A DNA stretch of 64,000 nt, taken from NCBI GenBank assembly GCA_018136815.1, contig CM030937.1, forward strand, positions 4,462,226-4,526,225, in the 5' to 3' direction. The position numbers were made by a program, and so were the translations under genes. This document shows, piece by piece, positions 42,855 to 52,689 of this stretch (position 1 is the first letter of the stretch; each line of letters starts with the position of its first letter). The notes beneath the pieces are model-generated. The model saw only the letters and a program-made list of their open reading frames with translations, did not search any database and had not been told where the DNA came from. The stretch is from Isochrysis galbana. Its lineage: Eukaryota; Haptophyta; Isochrysidales; Isochrysidaceae.

Positions 42855-43617
42855 AAGTTTATACTTGGTTGACCCATGGGGGGGCACGAGCCCCCCCCTC
42901 TCTCCACTCCTCCCCTGCCATGGGGGAGGAACCACCCATCCTCCTGGCATGCCTGATGGCTTGCCAGGAGGCCACTGCCCTACTGACCCACTCCCTTCCC
43001 CACAGGCTCGCCCCATTCGCCCATCCTGGCCCCTCGTGACCAGCCCATCCATTGCTCCAACCCCCCCTCCCCCCCTGGTCGACAGGCAGACAGGTGCAGC
43101 GTGGGGGCCCCAGAGGCTCGGGAGCGCCAGCGAGGGAGAGGCAGGGGAGGCCAGGGCCCAGCCCCAGCCTCCTCTGCCCCCTGAGCTGGCCTCCAGCAGC
43201 CCCCAGGGGCCGCCAGAGGGCAGCTGGAGGCCTGCCGTAGGCGCGCCATCGCGCGTGCCTGCAGGAGAGGGGAGAGAGAGCGCGGAGAAGGGGGTGGGCG
43301 GAGCGTGAGCTCCGCTCACCGAAAAATCGCGGTAAGTCCCGCTCCTGTTTACAAGATAAGTTGGGACAGAGTCGGCCGCCCACTCGGAGACGCAGGAGGA
43401 AGGGGGGGAAAGATCACCGGGGGGAGGCGCGGGCCACCGGACCATATCTAAGCCCTTCACCCCTATCCCCCTAGTAGTGTACGGGGGGAGCCGCCTGATG
43501 GCGGGGGGAGAGGGGGAGAAGGGCCGGGGTAATGGGGGTGTAGAAAGTATGCTACGTACTACGTGCAGTAGGTAGTGGTTCCATTCGCCACGAGTGCGGT
43601 AAGAATATTAAAAGGTT
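42855..43617 (-). repeat. R1 repeat, near full-length copy (reverse)
   Basis: Runs from the R1 terminus (ACTTGGTTGACCCATGGGGG) through all internal landmarks in reverse, to CCGTACACTACTAGGGGGAT in complement near 43480 and GTAAGAATATTAAAAGG at about 43600. About 760 bp and the most complete copy, so it defines R1. No convincing protein; long frames arise from GC-rich composition. Confidence 0.75.
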
Positions 43618-44612
43618 TTTTATACTTAGTTCGCCCATGGGGGGGCACGAGCCCCCCTCTCTATCCTACCTCCTCTGCCATTGGGGGAGGAACCACCCAC
43701 TCTCCTAGCACGCCTGATGGCTTGCCAGGAGCACACAGCCCTGCTGACCCATTCCTCCCCCCACAGGCCCGCCTGACTCGCCCGCCCTGGCCCGTCGTGG
43801 CCGGCCCATCCCTCTGACCAGCCCCTCCTCCCCCTGGGCCCCTGATCAGGACCCCCCAGCCAGCTTCAGTCGACTGGCAGGGGCTCGAGAGCCAGCGAGG
43901 GAGAGGCAGGAGGGGCCAGGGCCATGCCCCAGCCTCACCTGCCCCCTGAGCTGCGCTCCCAGGCCCCTGCCAGCCTCATGGGGACCTGAAGAGGGGCCGC
44001 AGGCGCGCGCCATGGGCCCCCGCCGCAGGGAAGAGAGGAGGAAAAGGGAAGAGGGCTCCTACGCCACCTGGGCTGGCGGCCGACTCTGTCTCGACTTATC
44101 TTGTAAACATGAGCGAGACTTACCGCGATTTTTCGGTGAGCGGAGCTCACGCTCCGCCCACCCCCTTCTCCGCGCTCTCTCTCCCCTCTCCTGCAGGCAC
44201 GCGCGATGGCGCGCCTGCGGCAGGCCTGCAGCTGCCCCTGGCCCCTGGCGGCGACTCCTGGAGGCTGGAGGCTCCTGGAGGCCAGCTCAGGGAGCAGACG
44301 AGGCTGGGGCTGGGCCCTGGCCTCCCCTGCCTCTCCCTCGCTGGCGTTCCTGGGCCTCAGGGGCCCCCACTCTGCACCTGTCTGCCTGTCGAACAGGGGG
44401 GGAGGAGGGGCTGGAGCGATGGGTTGGCCACGACAGGCCAGGACGCGCGAGGCAGGCGAGCGTGCCACTGAGAGAGTGGGTCAGCAGGGCAGTGGGCTCC
44501 TGGCAAGCCATCAGGCGTGCCAGGAGCATGGGTGGTTTTTCCCCCATGGCAGGGGAGGAGTGGAGAGAGGGGGGGGCTCGTGCCCCCCCATGGGCGAACT
44601 AAGTATAAACTT
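43618..44612. repeat. R1-related element with large inverted arms
   Basis: The left arm (TTATACTTAGTTCGCCCATG, GGGGGGCACGAGCCCC) is the complement of the right arm ending GCTCGTGCCCCCCCATGGGC then GAACTAAGTATAAACTTAG. Arms of about 240 bp face each other around an R1 core, so the unit could fold back on itself. It is directly adjacent to the reverse R1 copy at 42855-43617. Confidence 0.7.
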
Positions 44613-45006
44613 AGTTGTCCTATCGCTACGTGGATGAACTAAAATCAAATGCATAAGCCTGCTCGTCCGGGTGGAAATACGCATGAAGTTGCGGACCGGA
44701 CAAGATCCGCTGAGCTTATTTCTCGGCACGTTATGCCACTCAATTCGCTTGTGGTGTGCATACATCTATGGGCATCCCTCTTTAGGGCGAGCGCTTTTTG
44801 CGCGCAGCCGGTGAGTACTATGTAGCTGTGCACCACGACTGAGCACAGGCAAATCAATGTACAAAGCACCAGGAGGAACCCGATGGAGGCCACGTTATCG
44901 TGTAGTCGGCAGTATTTCCCTCATGGCGACGGCTATGTCTAAGTCTACGGCAAACTCTCAATTTCCCATTTTCATTTCTCCTATGCAACAGCAAATTTGC
45001 CTACGC
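44613..45006. other. 3' flank of the RING gene, nothing recognised
   Basis: No repeat landmark and no coding motif recognised on either strand. Confidence 0.4.
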
Positions 45007-45645
45007 TCACTCGCCTGCTTTTGCACTGGTGGCCATGTTCCCAGGTAAAGACGTCGTATGAGAATCCAAACGCCGTTTGGTGATGGTTGCGGCGAGATGT
45101 TGCGCCAGCGATTCGAACTGCGCTGCAAGCACCTGAGTAAAACCAAGCATGGTCAGTCATTTGAAATGCAGTGTTGAACCAGACTAAATGACAAAAAGCT
45201 CAGACGAGCGGAAGCGCGCACCTCATCCGATGAGCGCTGCCGTTTCAACAGATTTATACGCATGGCCGTTGCCTCCTCTTCCTGGCCGTCTTGCACGCGT
45301 AGGCCTTCGCCTACGATAGGAGCTATTTCGCGTAAGGACCGGTGTCCTCGGCGTATTTCAGCATTGCACAGTGGACAACGTCGGTGAAGCGTCTACAAAG
45401 GAATTGAGGGTTCGGAGTAATACATTCGGTCTACAGGGGCTGGGCACGTGACGTCAGCTCGTCACATGCGCAAATCATTGAGATGCTGTGTCTTGCTGTG
45501 CGCTGAGTAGGAGCAAGCTTACCAACCATGTAAGCAGACAAGTCCTGCAGAAGAGGTGTCCACACTCAGTCTGAACGGCCTGGCCAGCAAGCTCACTGCC
45601 TAAGGGATCATGACAAATCGAGCAGACCTCTGCTTCTCCTTCCAT
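45007..45645 (-). CDS. Small RING-finger protein, probable E3 ubiquitin ligase
   Basis: Three exons on the minus strand, 45645-45523, 45392-45222 and 45132-45007, with GT-AG introns, both phase 0, giving 139 residues. The RING is reconstituted across the first intron: CSICHDPLGSELAGQ, then TECGHLFCRTCLLTWL joined to TLHRRCPLCNAEI. This gives C-x2-C ... C-x-H-x2-C-x2-C ... C-x2-C, a classic C3HC4 zinc-binding arrangement at about residues 8-57. RING proteins bring E2-ubiquitin to substrates. The remainder is a helical region with QEEEATAMRINLLKRQRSSD and LAAQFESLAQHLAATITKRR. The ATG at 45645 is the only one in frame; the frame is open upstream to about 45775 without another ATG. A Copia LTR in the same orientation ends about 120 bp upstream. 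Confidence 0.88.
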
Positions 45646-45762
45646 GGAACTTGTTCGCCAACAATCAGCAACCAGCCTCGAACGCGAATCCGCTGGGTGG
45701 CAGTTGTGAAGCCCCGATCCACTTCTCTCCGCCTCCGCCGCCGCCGGACATAAGAGTCGTCT

Positions 45763-46328
45763 TATTGAACTCTAAGCTTTAGAGCTTGTTTGAGCGTTAG
45801 AAATTGTAGTCTTGTAAGAGGTCTTGTGGGCTAGCATCCCTAGCCACATACACCGGACGAGCCATGCACCAACCGCGCACACCCCCATCGCGGGGGAGGG
45901 GCTCCGTTGCCGATGAGGCACGGTCCCTCAGCACTAGGATTAAACTAGGACAACAAGAAAACTCTGACACTCCCCCATCGCCAAAGGCGAATCCCTATTT
46001 CCCATCCGACGTCATTCCCAATGAAAGATACAAGCATACGTCAGGCCTGAATCGAGCTCAAGCGAGATGACGCATAGGCCGACGAAGGATTCTCATTAGG
46101 CCGATAAAGGCGTAATGGCTCCACTACGGCATGAGGCCTGTCAACTCTAAGAGAGTTTGCAGGTTGACCGGTGGGACATGCGGAAGTGCGACAAGTCGCT
46201 AAAATGATCCGAGCGACTTGTTGCGGAACGAAACGAACCTCCCCTTTTCTAGAGCTTTGGTCATCATGTCGGCAATTTGGTTGTTGGTCGACAGCCACGA
46301 AGGAGTTGAGATAAGATCGAGAAATTGC
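45763..46328 (-). mobile_element. Ty1/Copia fossil: RNase H end, polypurine tract and 3' LTR
   Basis: Broken element, only its 3' end left. Parts in minus-strand order: the end of the polyprotein (LSTNNQIADMMTKALEKGRF at about 46270-46210), a spacer, a polypurine tract (GGCGATGGGGGAG, 45982-45970), and an LTR that begins TGTCAGAGTT at 45969 and ends near 45763. The TIR transposon at 46331 truncates it on the other side, so the Copia copy is the older of the two. The LTR end position is approximate. Confidence 0.72.
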
Positions 46329-46521
46329 TAGGGCGGTCAAACAGGGGCTTTTTAACTATTAGTAAGGGTTGGGCTGTATTTTTTGACCGTGGCGCAAGGC
46401 CCAATAAAAAACCTTCAGGGGGGGCCACCTGCCGCCACGAAAATCTTAGCCAGGAAATGGTGCGATTCTCCCCCCCTCCCCCCCCCTCCGTCACGCGCGC
46501 TCACGCTCTACCCGTAAAGAT

Positions 46522-47328
46522 TTGGCGGTCGCGCCCGCGGGGGGATCGGTTCCTTTATATCTAAGCTACATTCGGCATTTGATTCCCGCCCGATGCAGCG
46601 CCGTGTCGGGCTGCCGACAGTCCGACCACCCCCTGACCCTCTGGCATCATGGCCCGCGCAGCCCACCCAGCTCCTCACAGCGCGCGCACGCGGCTACCCT
46701 GGCTGCCACAGACCCCGCCCCGACCATCCCGACCCGCCCCTCGCAGGATTTGCCCTCACTCGAACTCGGCATCGAGAACCAGGACCAGCTCACCGACGAG
46801 GCCGTCCACGCGTGGCTGACGAGCCTCCGCGTTGAGGCTGCCCTCGCGGCCCTCCTCTCTCTGACAGTGCCAGATTCGGCGCTGATCGATGAGGCAAGAC
46901 CCGTGGGCGGCCTCAGGACGGGCCACGTCGTAGCTCTCTACTCTGCAGCGAGCAGAAAAGCCCAAGATCTTGCCAGAGCGCCTCACAGCGCATCTGGCGG
47001 GAACCCACCACCCAAAGCAGAAATCATCTTCTGCCGCTGGGTGGTGGGCTTGGCAGGCGGTATTGGGAATCAACCCATACTGCCAATGACGCGCGACGGC
47101 GCGACGAAAGCGCTCCTGGCACGCGGAGCTCGCGCAGCCAAGGCGCACTCCAAGGTCTTGGCAATACTTGACATGAAGTCAAGGAGAGCCATAGACCGCG
47201 GAGCCGATGCGGCGTCCGTCGATCTCCGGTGGGCAGCAGAGGCAGAGAGCCTTTGGCGGTCCGCCGCCAAACCTTTCAGCATTGGCAAAAGCGGCGGCGG
47301 CGACGGGCCAGAGAGTGGGGGGGGTGGC

Positions 47329-47364
<36 letters not shown>

Positions 47365-47699
47365 AATGACTCTACCCCACCGATCCAAGCGGCGGCGCCA
47401 CTCAGTCCGCGAATAGTCCGCTGGCTGATCGCTTGCGGCACGGCATCACCGGGCTCGGCTCGCCATTGCGAGCTCTTGCGGGAGCCATACTGCCACTCAC
47501 AGTCATCTGTGAGTTCGTTGGCTGTGCTGAGCACGCCCTCGTGAATATTTTGGACTCGGCGCGCAAGGCCATGGACGTCGTGCTGCGTGCCATGATGGCA
47601 ATTTCGGACGAGCAGGCCGCGCTCGACGCGCACAAGATCAAGACGATGCGGGTGGTCGTCGGGTGGTTCTCGTCGCCGGTGTGCGCGATCATCTACCAG
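46522..47699 (+). CDS. Unrecognised transposon-borne ORF(s), 5' part
   Basis: A frame from about 46750 reads LELGIENQDQLTDEAVHAWL, ALLSLTVPDSALIDEARPVG and AEIIFCRWVVGLAGGIGNQP up to a Gly-rich run encoded by (GGC)n at about 47310-47365. After the run the coding sense continues in another frame (LPLTVICEFVGCAEHALVNI, KTMRVVVGWFSSPVCAIIYQ). The product looks globular and alpha-helical, with no motif that I recognise. The (GGC)n run probably caused a frame slip, or hides an intron. It may continue at 48526 beyond a nested insertion. Confidence 0.4.
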
Positions 47700-48525
47700 G
47701 TATGTGGCACCGCAAGAGTGCATGCGCAAGCACAGCCACGCATGCAGCATGCCCGCGCGGGTACTCCGTGCGTGCGCATGGAAGTTTCCGCACGCCGTCC
47801 CGGATGCGCAGACAAAAGGGTTTCGTCAGGTGCACCCGATCGTCGTCCCGATGTGAGGAAGACGAGGCCGAGGAGAGAGCTGGAGGGTGAGCGAGGAGGG
47901 AAGTAGGAGCCTTCTCACTCTGGTAGGCCGATGAGAGGGGGGAACAATCAACCGGTCCCATGGGGGGTTCCGCCCGTCCTCCGCGAAAAGAGTGAACGCA
48001 CGGCGTGCACCTTCCTGGAAGTTGCTATGCGCACGCACGGCGCCTCCGCGGGGGGGGCGCCGGTGCACATCGCGCCGTGCCCACGCACGGCGTGCACATG
48101 TGATTGCAAGTCATCACAGGCGCTGTGTAACGAAACATCTCTTATATGGCCAGTTTACGTAGTTGTGGGCCGCAGGGGCTACATATATGGAACGGGTTGA
48201 CATGCGCACGCACGGCGTATCCGCGGGGGGACCGATGCACATCGCGCCGTGCCCACGCACGGCGTGTACATTGTGATTGCAAGTCATCATAGGTACTGCA
48301 ATGAAACATCTCTTATATGGCCAGTTTACGTAGTTGTGGGCCGCAGGGGTGCACATCGCGCCGTGCCCATGCACGGCGTGCACCGATGTGATTAGCGAAG
48401 AAGCTTTGACGGCGTCTCTCTCTTATAATTTTAACAAGATCTAATGTTAAACAACTACAATACAACTGTGGACATTTGATCGCTCAATTCTACTGATGTC
48501 CCACTATTGACGGAACGACACCTAG
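47700..48525 (-). repeat. Nested segment of the GTCGTTCCGTCAA-end family, internally deleted
   Basis: Right side 48350-48525 is the complement of 56961-57130 and ends at GTCCCACTATTGACGGAACG (48499-48518). 48000-48400 holds two tandem-like units of CACGCACGGCG/ATATGGCCAGTTTACGTAGT. 47750-47950 resembles 58770-58850 joined directly to 59610-59710, so it lacks the acidic ORF present there. It interrupts the unknown ORF of the host transposon. Confidence 0.65.
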
Positions 48526-49010
48526 GGCACTCTTCGGACGTTCCTCGAGGAGGAGGAGATGATGGCGGAGAAGGCGGGCGGCAAGCTACGCGGCTCCATC
48601 CTCAAGGGCGCCTCCTCTCCCGAGATCATGGCAGCGGTGCGAGCGATGTCTATCCTGTCGGACACCGTTCTTTGGCCTCTCTTGCGCGCCATCAAGTTCG
48701 GCCCGGAGCAGCGCGCGCTCGACGTTCTTCCCGACGTCTGGCCCGCCGCGATCGATTTCTTCACCAAGGCGTCCGCGGACCCGCAAGGCGTTATCGACGG
48801 GAGCGTACGGTTGGACTTGGGGCCGCACGCTCCGACGCTGTCCGAGTTGACTCCAGAACAGAAGAGGCGCAGCTCTCGAGCGGCCATCGATTCCAATAGA
48901 ATTAGGGAGCGGGCCGCCGGCGACGAGCTCGTGGGCAAGTTGCTCGCAGCTGCCTTCGAGGCCATGGTGGTTCACGGCGTGCGCTTGGACGAAACTTTCC
49001 ACGCACGGGA
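48526..49010 (+). CDS. Unrecognised transposon-borne ORF, 3' part
   Basis: Frame with LRTFLEEEEMMAEKAGGKLR, SILSDTVLWPLLRAIKFGPE, DVLPDVWPAAIDFFTKASAD and ELVGKLLAAAFEAMVVHGVR. Helical and coding-like, with a first ATG at 48559. It begins immediately after the nested segment and could be the continuation of 46522-47699. It reads out into CACGGCGTGCAC repeat sequence near 49000, so the natural end is lost. Function unknown. Confidence 0.4.
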
Positions 49011-49145
49011 TCCCCGCGCGTGTGATTGCCACTCATCATGCACACGGCGTGCACACGCATCTGGCGAACATCCAGAGTCTTCCTCCCAGACATCCACCAC
49101 CTACACCCCACTCTCCTCTTCCCCCACAAGCCTCGCTCCTTCACC

Positions 49146-49715
49146 ATGGGCCAGTACTTTGTCTTCATCGCCAAGCGACTCGGTCACCGCACCTACGAGG
49201 AGATCCGCGCCCCAGCCTTCAAGTTCTGCGAACACATGGAGCAGGGCATGAGCGGCGCCATCCTGGCGATGCTGCTTGTCACAGCCTCTGGCATGGGCCG
49301 TGGATGTGGAGACTTTCGCGGGGATCTGGCCAAGGAACGCTACCCGTCGATGTGGGCACTCATCGAGCCATACATGGGCCGTTGGTGCAAGGCAACCCTC
49401 ATGCTCGTCGGCGACTACTCTGACGAGTACGACAAGATCCCAGTCCCCAAGACCAGATACATTGGAGAGCAAGCCGCCGTCGCGTACCTCTGCATGGAAT
49501 ACATCACGGCGGTCGCGTACGCTGAAGCAGATCCCATGGTGCAAGTGCGCCGAGCAGCTGGCAAACTCTACATGCAGGACAAGAAGGCCGTCCTCGCACG
49601 CATCACGGATCTCGCCACCCAAGATCAGCCAAGCGATATCGTCGCCTGCCAGCAGAACGACGAGGAAGAGGGATGTGAGAAAAAGACGAAGAAGATGAAA
49701 ACTCAGCCCGCGTAG
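49146..49715 (+). CDS. MGQYY-family-like protein encoded in a DNA transposon
   Basis: A complete 189-residue frame starting at an ATG in good context (TCACCATGGG). It reads MGQYFVFIAKRLGHRTYEEI, then MSGAILAMLLVTASGMGRGC, GDFRGDLAKERYPSMW, GRWCKATLMLVGDYSDEYDK, and AVAYLCMEYITAVAYAEADP, ending EEEGCEKKTKKMKTQPA. The order MGQYxxx ... ASGxGRGxGDF ... GxWxxxxxxxVGDYxDE is, from memory, the signature of an uncharacterised family of bacterial, phage and large-virus proteins that begin MGQYY. Its biochemical role is unknown. The Lys-rich tail looks like a nuclear localisation signal. A second, truncated copy is at 26420 and tail remnants are at 15.0 and 21.1 kb, each just before the right end GACGGAACGCGACTT. 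It is thus a regular part of this transposon family. Confidence 0.7.
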   Translation: MGQYFVFIAKRLGHRTYEEIRAPAFKFCEHMEQGMSGAILAMLLVTASGMGRGCGDFRGDLAKERYPSMWALIEPYMGRWCKATLMLVGDYSDEYDKIPVPKTRYIGEQAAVAYLCMEYITAVAYAEADPMVQVRRAAGKLYMQDKKAVLARITDLATQDQPSDIVACQQNDEEEGCEKKTKKMKTQPA

Positions 49716-49955
49716 CTGGGGGTGTTTGGGAGTGGGGGAGCGTGATTAGCTGTGTAATAATAATGTTAGAGTTGTTATTGTAATAATAATAACCAAAAAG
49801 AAAACAAATAGCCTGGCCCTCTTTTGACGGAACGCGACTTTTTCGTAGCGTCAGGTAGCCCCCCCCCGGAGCTTTTTTTGTTAGGCATCGCGCAACGGTC
49901 AAAAAAATGCAGCCCAACCCTCACCAGTAGTTAAAAAATCCCTGTTTGACCGCCC

Positions 49956-50727
49956 TAGGACACCAACCAAGCCCGAGCGGCTTATTAGTCTAGTACTTAA
50001 CGCAAGTTATAATACAGCTAATACTAGCCCTGTGCACTGGCGTCTGGCGTCCGGCGTACCATCTTAATCTTAGCACCAAAGCAGCCTATGATTGGTCTCA
50101 GATACGCTCAGGCTAGAGGTACCCCGAGAAGAGGGCACACACGTTTTAACGTGAAGCAAGGGCGGCCAGGGCGAGCTGCTAGGGAGAGCGTAGGCTAGCA
50201 GAGCTGTCTGCTCCTGGCAAGCCATCAGGATCAGGCGCATGCCCGGGGAGCATGGGTGGTTCCTCCCCCATGGCAGGATGGCAGGAGAGCAGTGGAGGGG
50301 GGGGGGGGGGCTTCGTGCCCCCTCCTATGGGCGAACTAAGTATAAACTTAGTTGTCACTATATACTACTACTTGGCACTTGGCGAACCCAGCTCGGCTTT
50401 TGCGCCTTTGCCTTTGCTATGGCAATCATCCTCTAAAGTCTAAAGTAGCCACGAAGGCTTTCCGTCGGAAGGTACAACGCACTACACGTCGTGGGGAGGA
50501 TGGATGCGAGTTTGACGCGGAACAAGGGTGTCGTCACCTGCCATTGCAGTGACGTTGGCATATTTAGCATGTTATATCTTTTCTCTTTTCTGAATTTTGG
50601 AAATATTCCACTGTGACATCACAATCTCATATTTCGGCTGCAGTACGGCAGTTCGAATTTAGATGGCACGAAAGCGCACAGGCCTCGAAAAGTTCCTTGA
50701 GTTCAAGGTTCTAATTGGTCCTCACTC
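49956..50727. other. Intergenic with an R1 terminal fragment
   Basis: 50190-50355 is the R1 end (GCTCCTGGCAAGCCATCAGG ... GAACTAAGTATAAACTTAG). The rest, including 50360-50727, is the 3' flank of the CCB1-like gene and shows no gene. Confidence 0.45.
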
Positions 50728-51522
50728 TTAAGCCTCAAAAAGGCCCTTAACCCGTACCATGCCCTTCTCATTGAGGTCAAGAGTCCTCTGGAAGCGGTCA
50801 ACCTCCTCATCATCCCCTTCAACTACAACATCCGAGGTGGTCTCGTCATCGCTGGTAACAATCTTCACTTTGAAGATATCCGTTCGCTCGGCATTATCCA
50901 GGTAATACTTGCCTGCGATGGGCGAGATCAGTGTGGAGGCATACCAAATGTTCCCAAGGCCATTGCCTTCGCCAAACACCGATTGTTCCAAGATGGTGAG
51001 CACCAAGGCTAGAGACGCAAGGGCAACGAAAACGCAGAAGGTAAGGAAAGCAGCGCGACCAGCAAGTGGGGCTTGGACGCCCTCAAAGACGATGACCTCG
51101 CCTCGTTCCTTGACCTTGTAGTTATTCGCCTGAAAAAAGGCTAGAATATCACCAGCAAGCTCACGCGTAGGGCGCCCGGCAGGAGCTGCTGGTCCAGCAA
51201 CCTCGTAAGTCTTCTGCACGACCTTGGATTTAGTGGATCGTTTAACGAGAGAATACACGCCAGGAAAGGCAAGTACGTACAGAGCAAGCGTGGTGTAGTA
51301 CGAGGCGGAAGAGAATCCAGCATCAGCTGCCACTGCTGGAAGCGGCACTTGAGAGAGCATCAATGGGAGGGTCCACACGGCTGATGATGGCGCGGCAGTC
51401 GTTCGAGATGACCCAGGGTACAGGGCTGGGCGAGTGCGCGCTCCGCTCAGGGGATTGACCCGGAGAGCAGAGCATGATGGGCTGCAGAGCAAGAGCGCGG
51501 CGACAATGGCGCCCGAGGTCAT
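50728..51522 (-). CDS. CCB1-like cytochrome b6f cofactor assembly protein, plastid
   Basis: A single exon of 264 residues from the ATG at 51522. The N-terminus MTSGAIVAALLLCSPSCSA is a signal-peptide-like segment followed by a Ser/Arg/Pro-rich stretch, as expected of a bipartite targeting sequence for a complex plastid. The mature part has hydrophobic helices at LALYVLAFPGVYSLV, AAFLTFCVFVALASLALVLT and an amphipathic segment around WYASTLISPIAGKYY. Soluble blocks are STKSKVVQKTYEVAGP, YKVKERGEVIVFEGVQAP and EEVDRFQRTLDLNEKGMVRV then KGLFEA. This order matches CCB1, which acts in covalent attachment of heme c(i) to cytochrome b6 in thylakoids. Family call is from memory of conserved blocks. 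Confidence 0.75.
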   Translation of the reverse strand: MTSGAIVAALLLCSPSCSALRVNPLSGARTRPALYPGSSRTTAAPSSAVWTLPLMLSQVPLPAVAADAGFSSASYYTTLALYVLAFPGVYSLVKRSTKSKVVQKTYEVAGPAAPAGRPTRELAGDILAFFQANNYKVKERGEVIVFEGVQAPLAGRAAFLTFCVFVALASLALVLTILEQSVFGEGNGLGNIWYASTLISPIAGKYYLDNAERTDIFKVKIVTSDDETTSDVVVEGDDEEVDRFQRTLDLNEKGMVRVKGLFEA

Positions 51523-52689
51523 GCCTCCCAAAAGCAAGATGCGAGACTGCGCGAGCAGCAATTTTTAACTCTAGAGCTAGAGTATTGTAAAGTAGCTTTA
51601 GAGAGGCGTCTTGAGGAGATGCGAAGATGCGCCTCAAGGTGATGTACCTTTTATTCATGGAGAGTACGATGATACGAGGACGAGGTGCGAACAAGGCCCT
51701 TTACATACGCCCTCGCTATTCTCTTCAACTGCCTACTTTCAAGAAAGAGAATTTGTTTTCGAACGTGGTTTTTTTAAAAGCTGCAAGCTGCTGCCTCGGT
51801 GCCTCTCCCTCGGCCTTCGGAGGTCCCTCACTTCTCGCAGGCCCTCTAGGCCTCCTGCCGCCTGGGGCGCCCACGTTGCACCTGTTTGCCTGTCGACCAG
51901 GGGGGAGGAGGGGTTGGAGCAATGGGTTGGCCGCGACAGGCCAGGGCGAGCGAACCAGGCACCAGGCGAGCCAATGGGGAAGAGAAAGAGAGAAGAGAGT
52001 GGGTCAGCAGGGTAGTTTGCTCCTGGCATGTGGCATGCCATAAGCCACATGCTTATATCATGGATACATCCATCTCATGCATCGTGGATATGCTCATTGG
52101 AACCCCCGCAAAAAACCTCTACTCTACTACTGCCGCCAAAGACGAAGATGCTCTCCGGCATCTTGGCTCATTTTTCGTCGAGGGAAGTTCTACTAGAGTA
52201 CTTTAGCCCCCTCCATGGCGTGGATGGAGAGGCAGGAGAGGGGGGGAGAGAGAGAGAGGGCGGGGGGGCGGGGGGGGGGAGGGGGGGAGCTGACGAAGCC
52301 CCTGCCTTGGTGGGCGGGAGGGGAAGAAGGGGGGGGGGGAGAGAGGAGGGAGGAGGCGAGGACCGCCATCCGCGGGGGAAGGGGGGGGGGAGGGGGAGGG
52401 GGGAGGGGGCAGCGGGGCGCGCGGGCTAAGTAGAGCTCAGGAGACGCCAAGGGGAGAGCGCGGGGACGGCGAGGAGGGCGGGGCGCCTGCCCCGATGACG
52501 GACTACCCGCTCTTTGTGCGTGCGAGCCCGCGGGGTGGGGAAAAGGAGGACGAGAGAGGAGGAAACACCTGCTCCCCACCACCGCGTCGCCGCGCCCGTG
52601 CATGCCTACCCGGCTGAACCAGTCCTCTCTCACCTAGTTGCTCCGAAGTTCCTGCTCACCCCTCTCTCGCCTCCCTCCCCCCTCCGCTC
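51523..52689. other. Intergenic: R1 fragment and G-rich tract
   Basis: 51870-52050 is R1 sequence (GGAGGAGGGGTTGGAGCAAT, GTGGGTCAGCAGGGTAGT). 52205-52430 consists of dense G runs with AG spacers, likely able to form G-quadruplexes on the plus strand. The promoter of the ARM gene must lie in 52430-52689. No motif identified. Confidence 0.45.

Larger units (their letters stand above)
46331..49955 (+). mobile_element. TA-flanked TIR DNA transposon, about 3.6 kb, with nested insertions
   Basis: Both ends carry GGGCGGTCAAACAGG (inverted) bordered by TA (46329-46330 and 49956-49957). The inverted similarity continues for about 110 bp (to about 46444 and from about 49846), including TTTTTAACTA, GGGTTGGGCTG and TTTTTTGACCG. 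Inside are unknown ORFs, a nested GTCGCGTTCCGTCAA-family segment and a complete MGQYY-type ORF. Other ends of this family are at 9701, 24447, 33683, 33935 and 36775, always next to TA. The TA duplication would suit Tc1/mariner-like or related superfamilies, but no DDE transposase was recognised. Confidence 0.7.

Noticed and set aside
49026-49145. Extended N-terminus for the MGQYY-type ORF
   Set aside because: The upstream in-frame part is CACGGCG-repeat and Pro/Leu/His sequence. The ATG at 49146 has a good context and begins the family motif.
46331-49955. Polinton or virophage-like element
   Set aside because: The TIRs and unusual cargo prompted the idea, but no capsid, DNA polymerase, ATPase or protease motif is present, and the TA borders and 3.6-kb size fit a plain DNA transposon.
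52193-52633. Pro-rich minus frame in the G-rich tract
   Set aside because: Produced by poly-G/poly-C composition; no motif.
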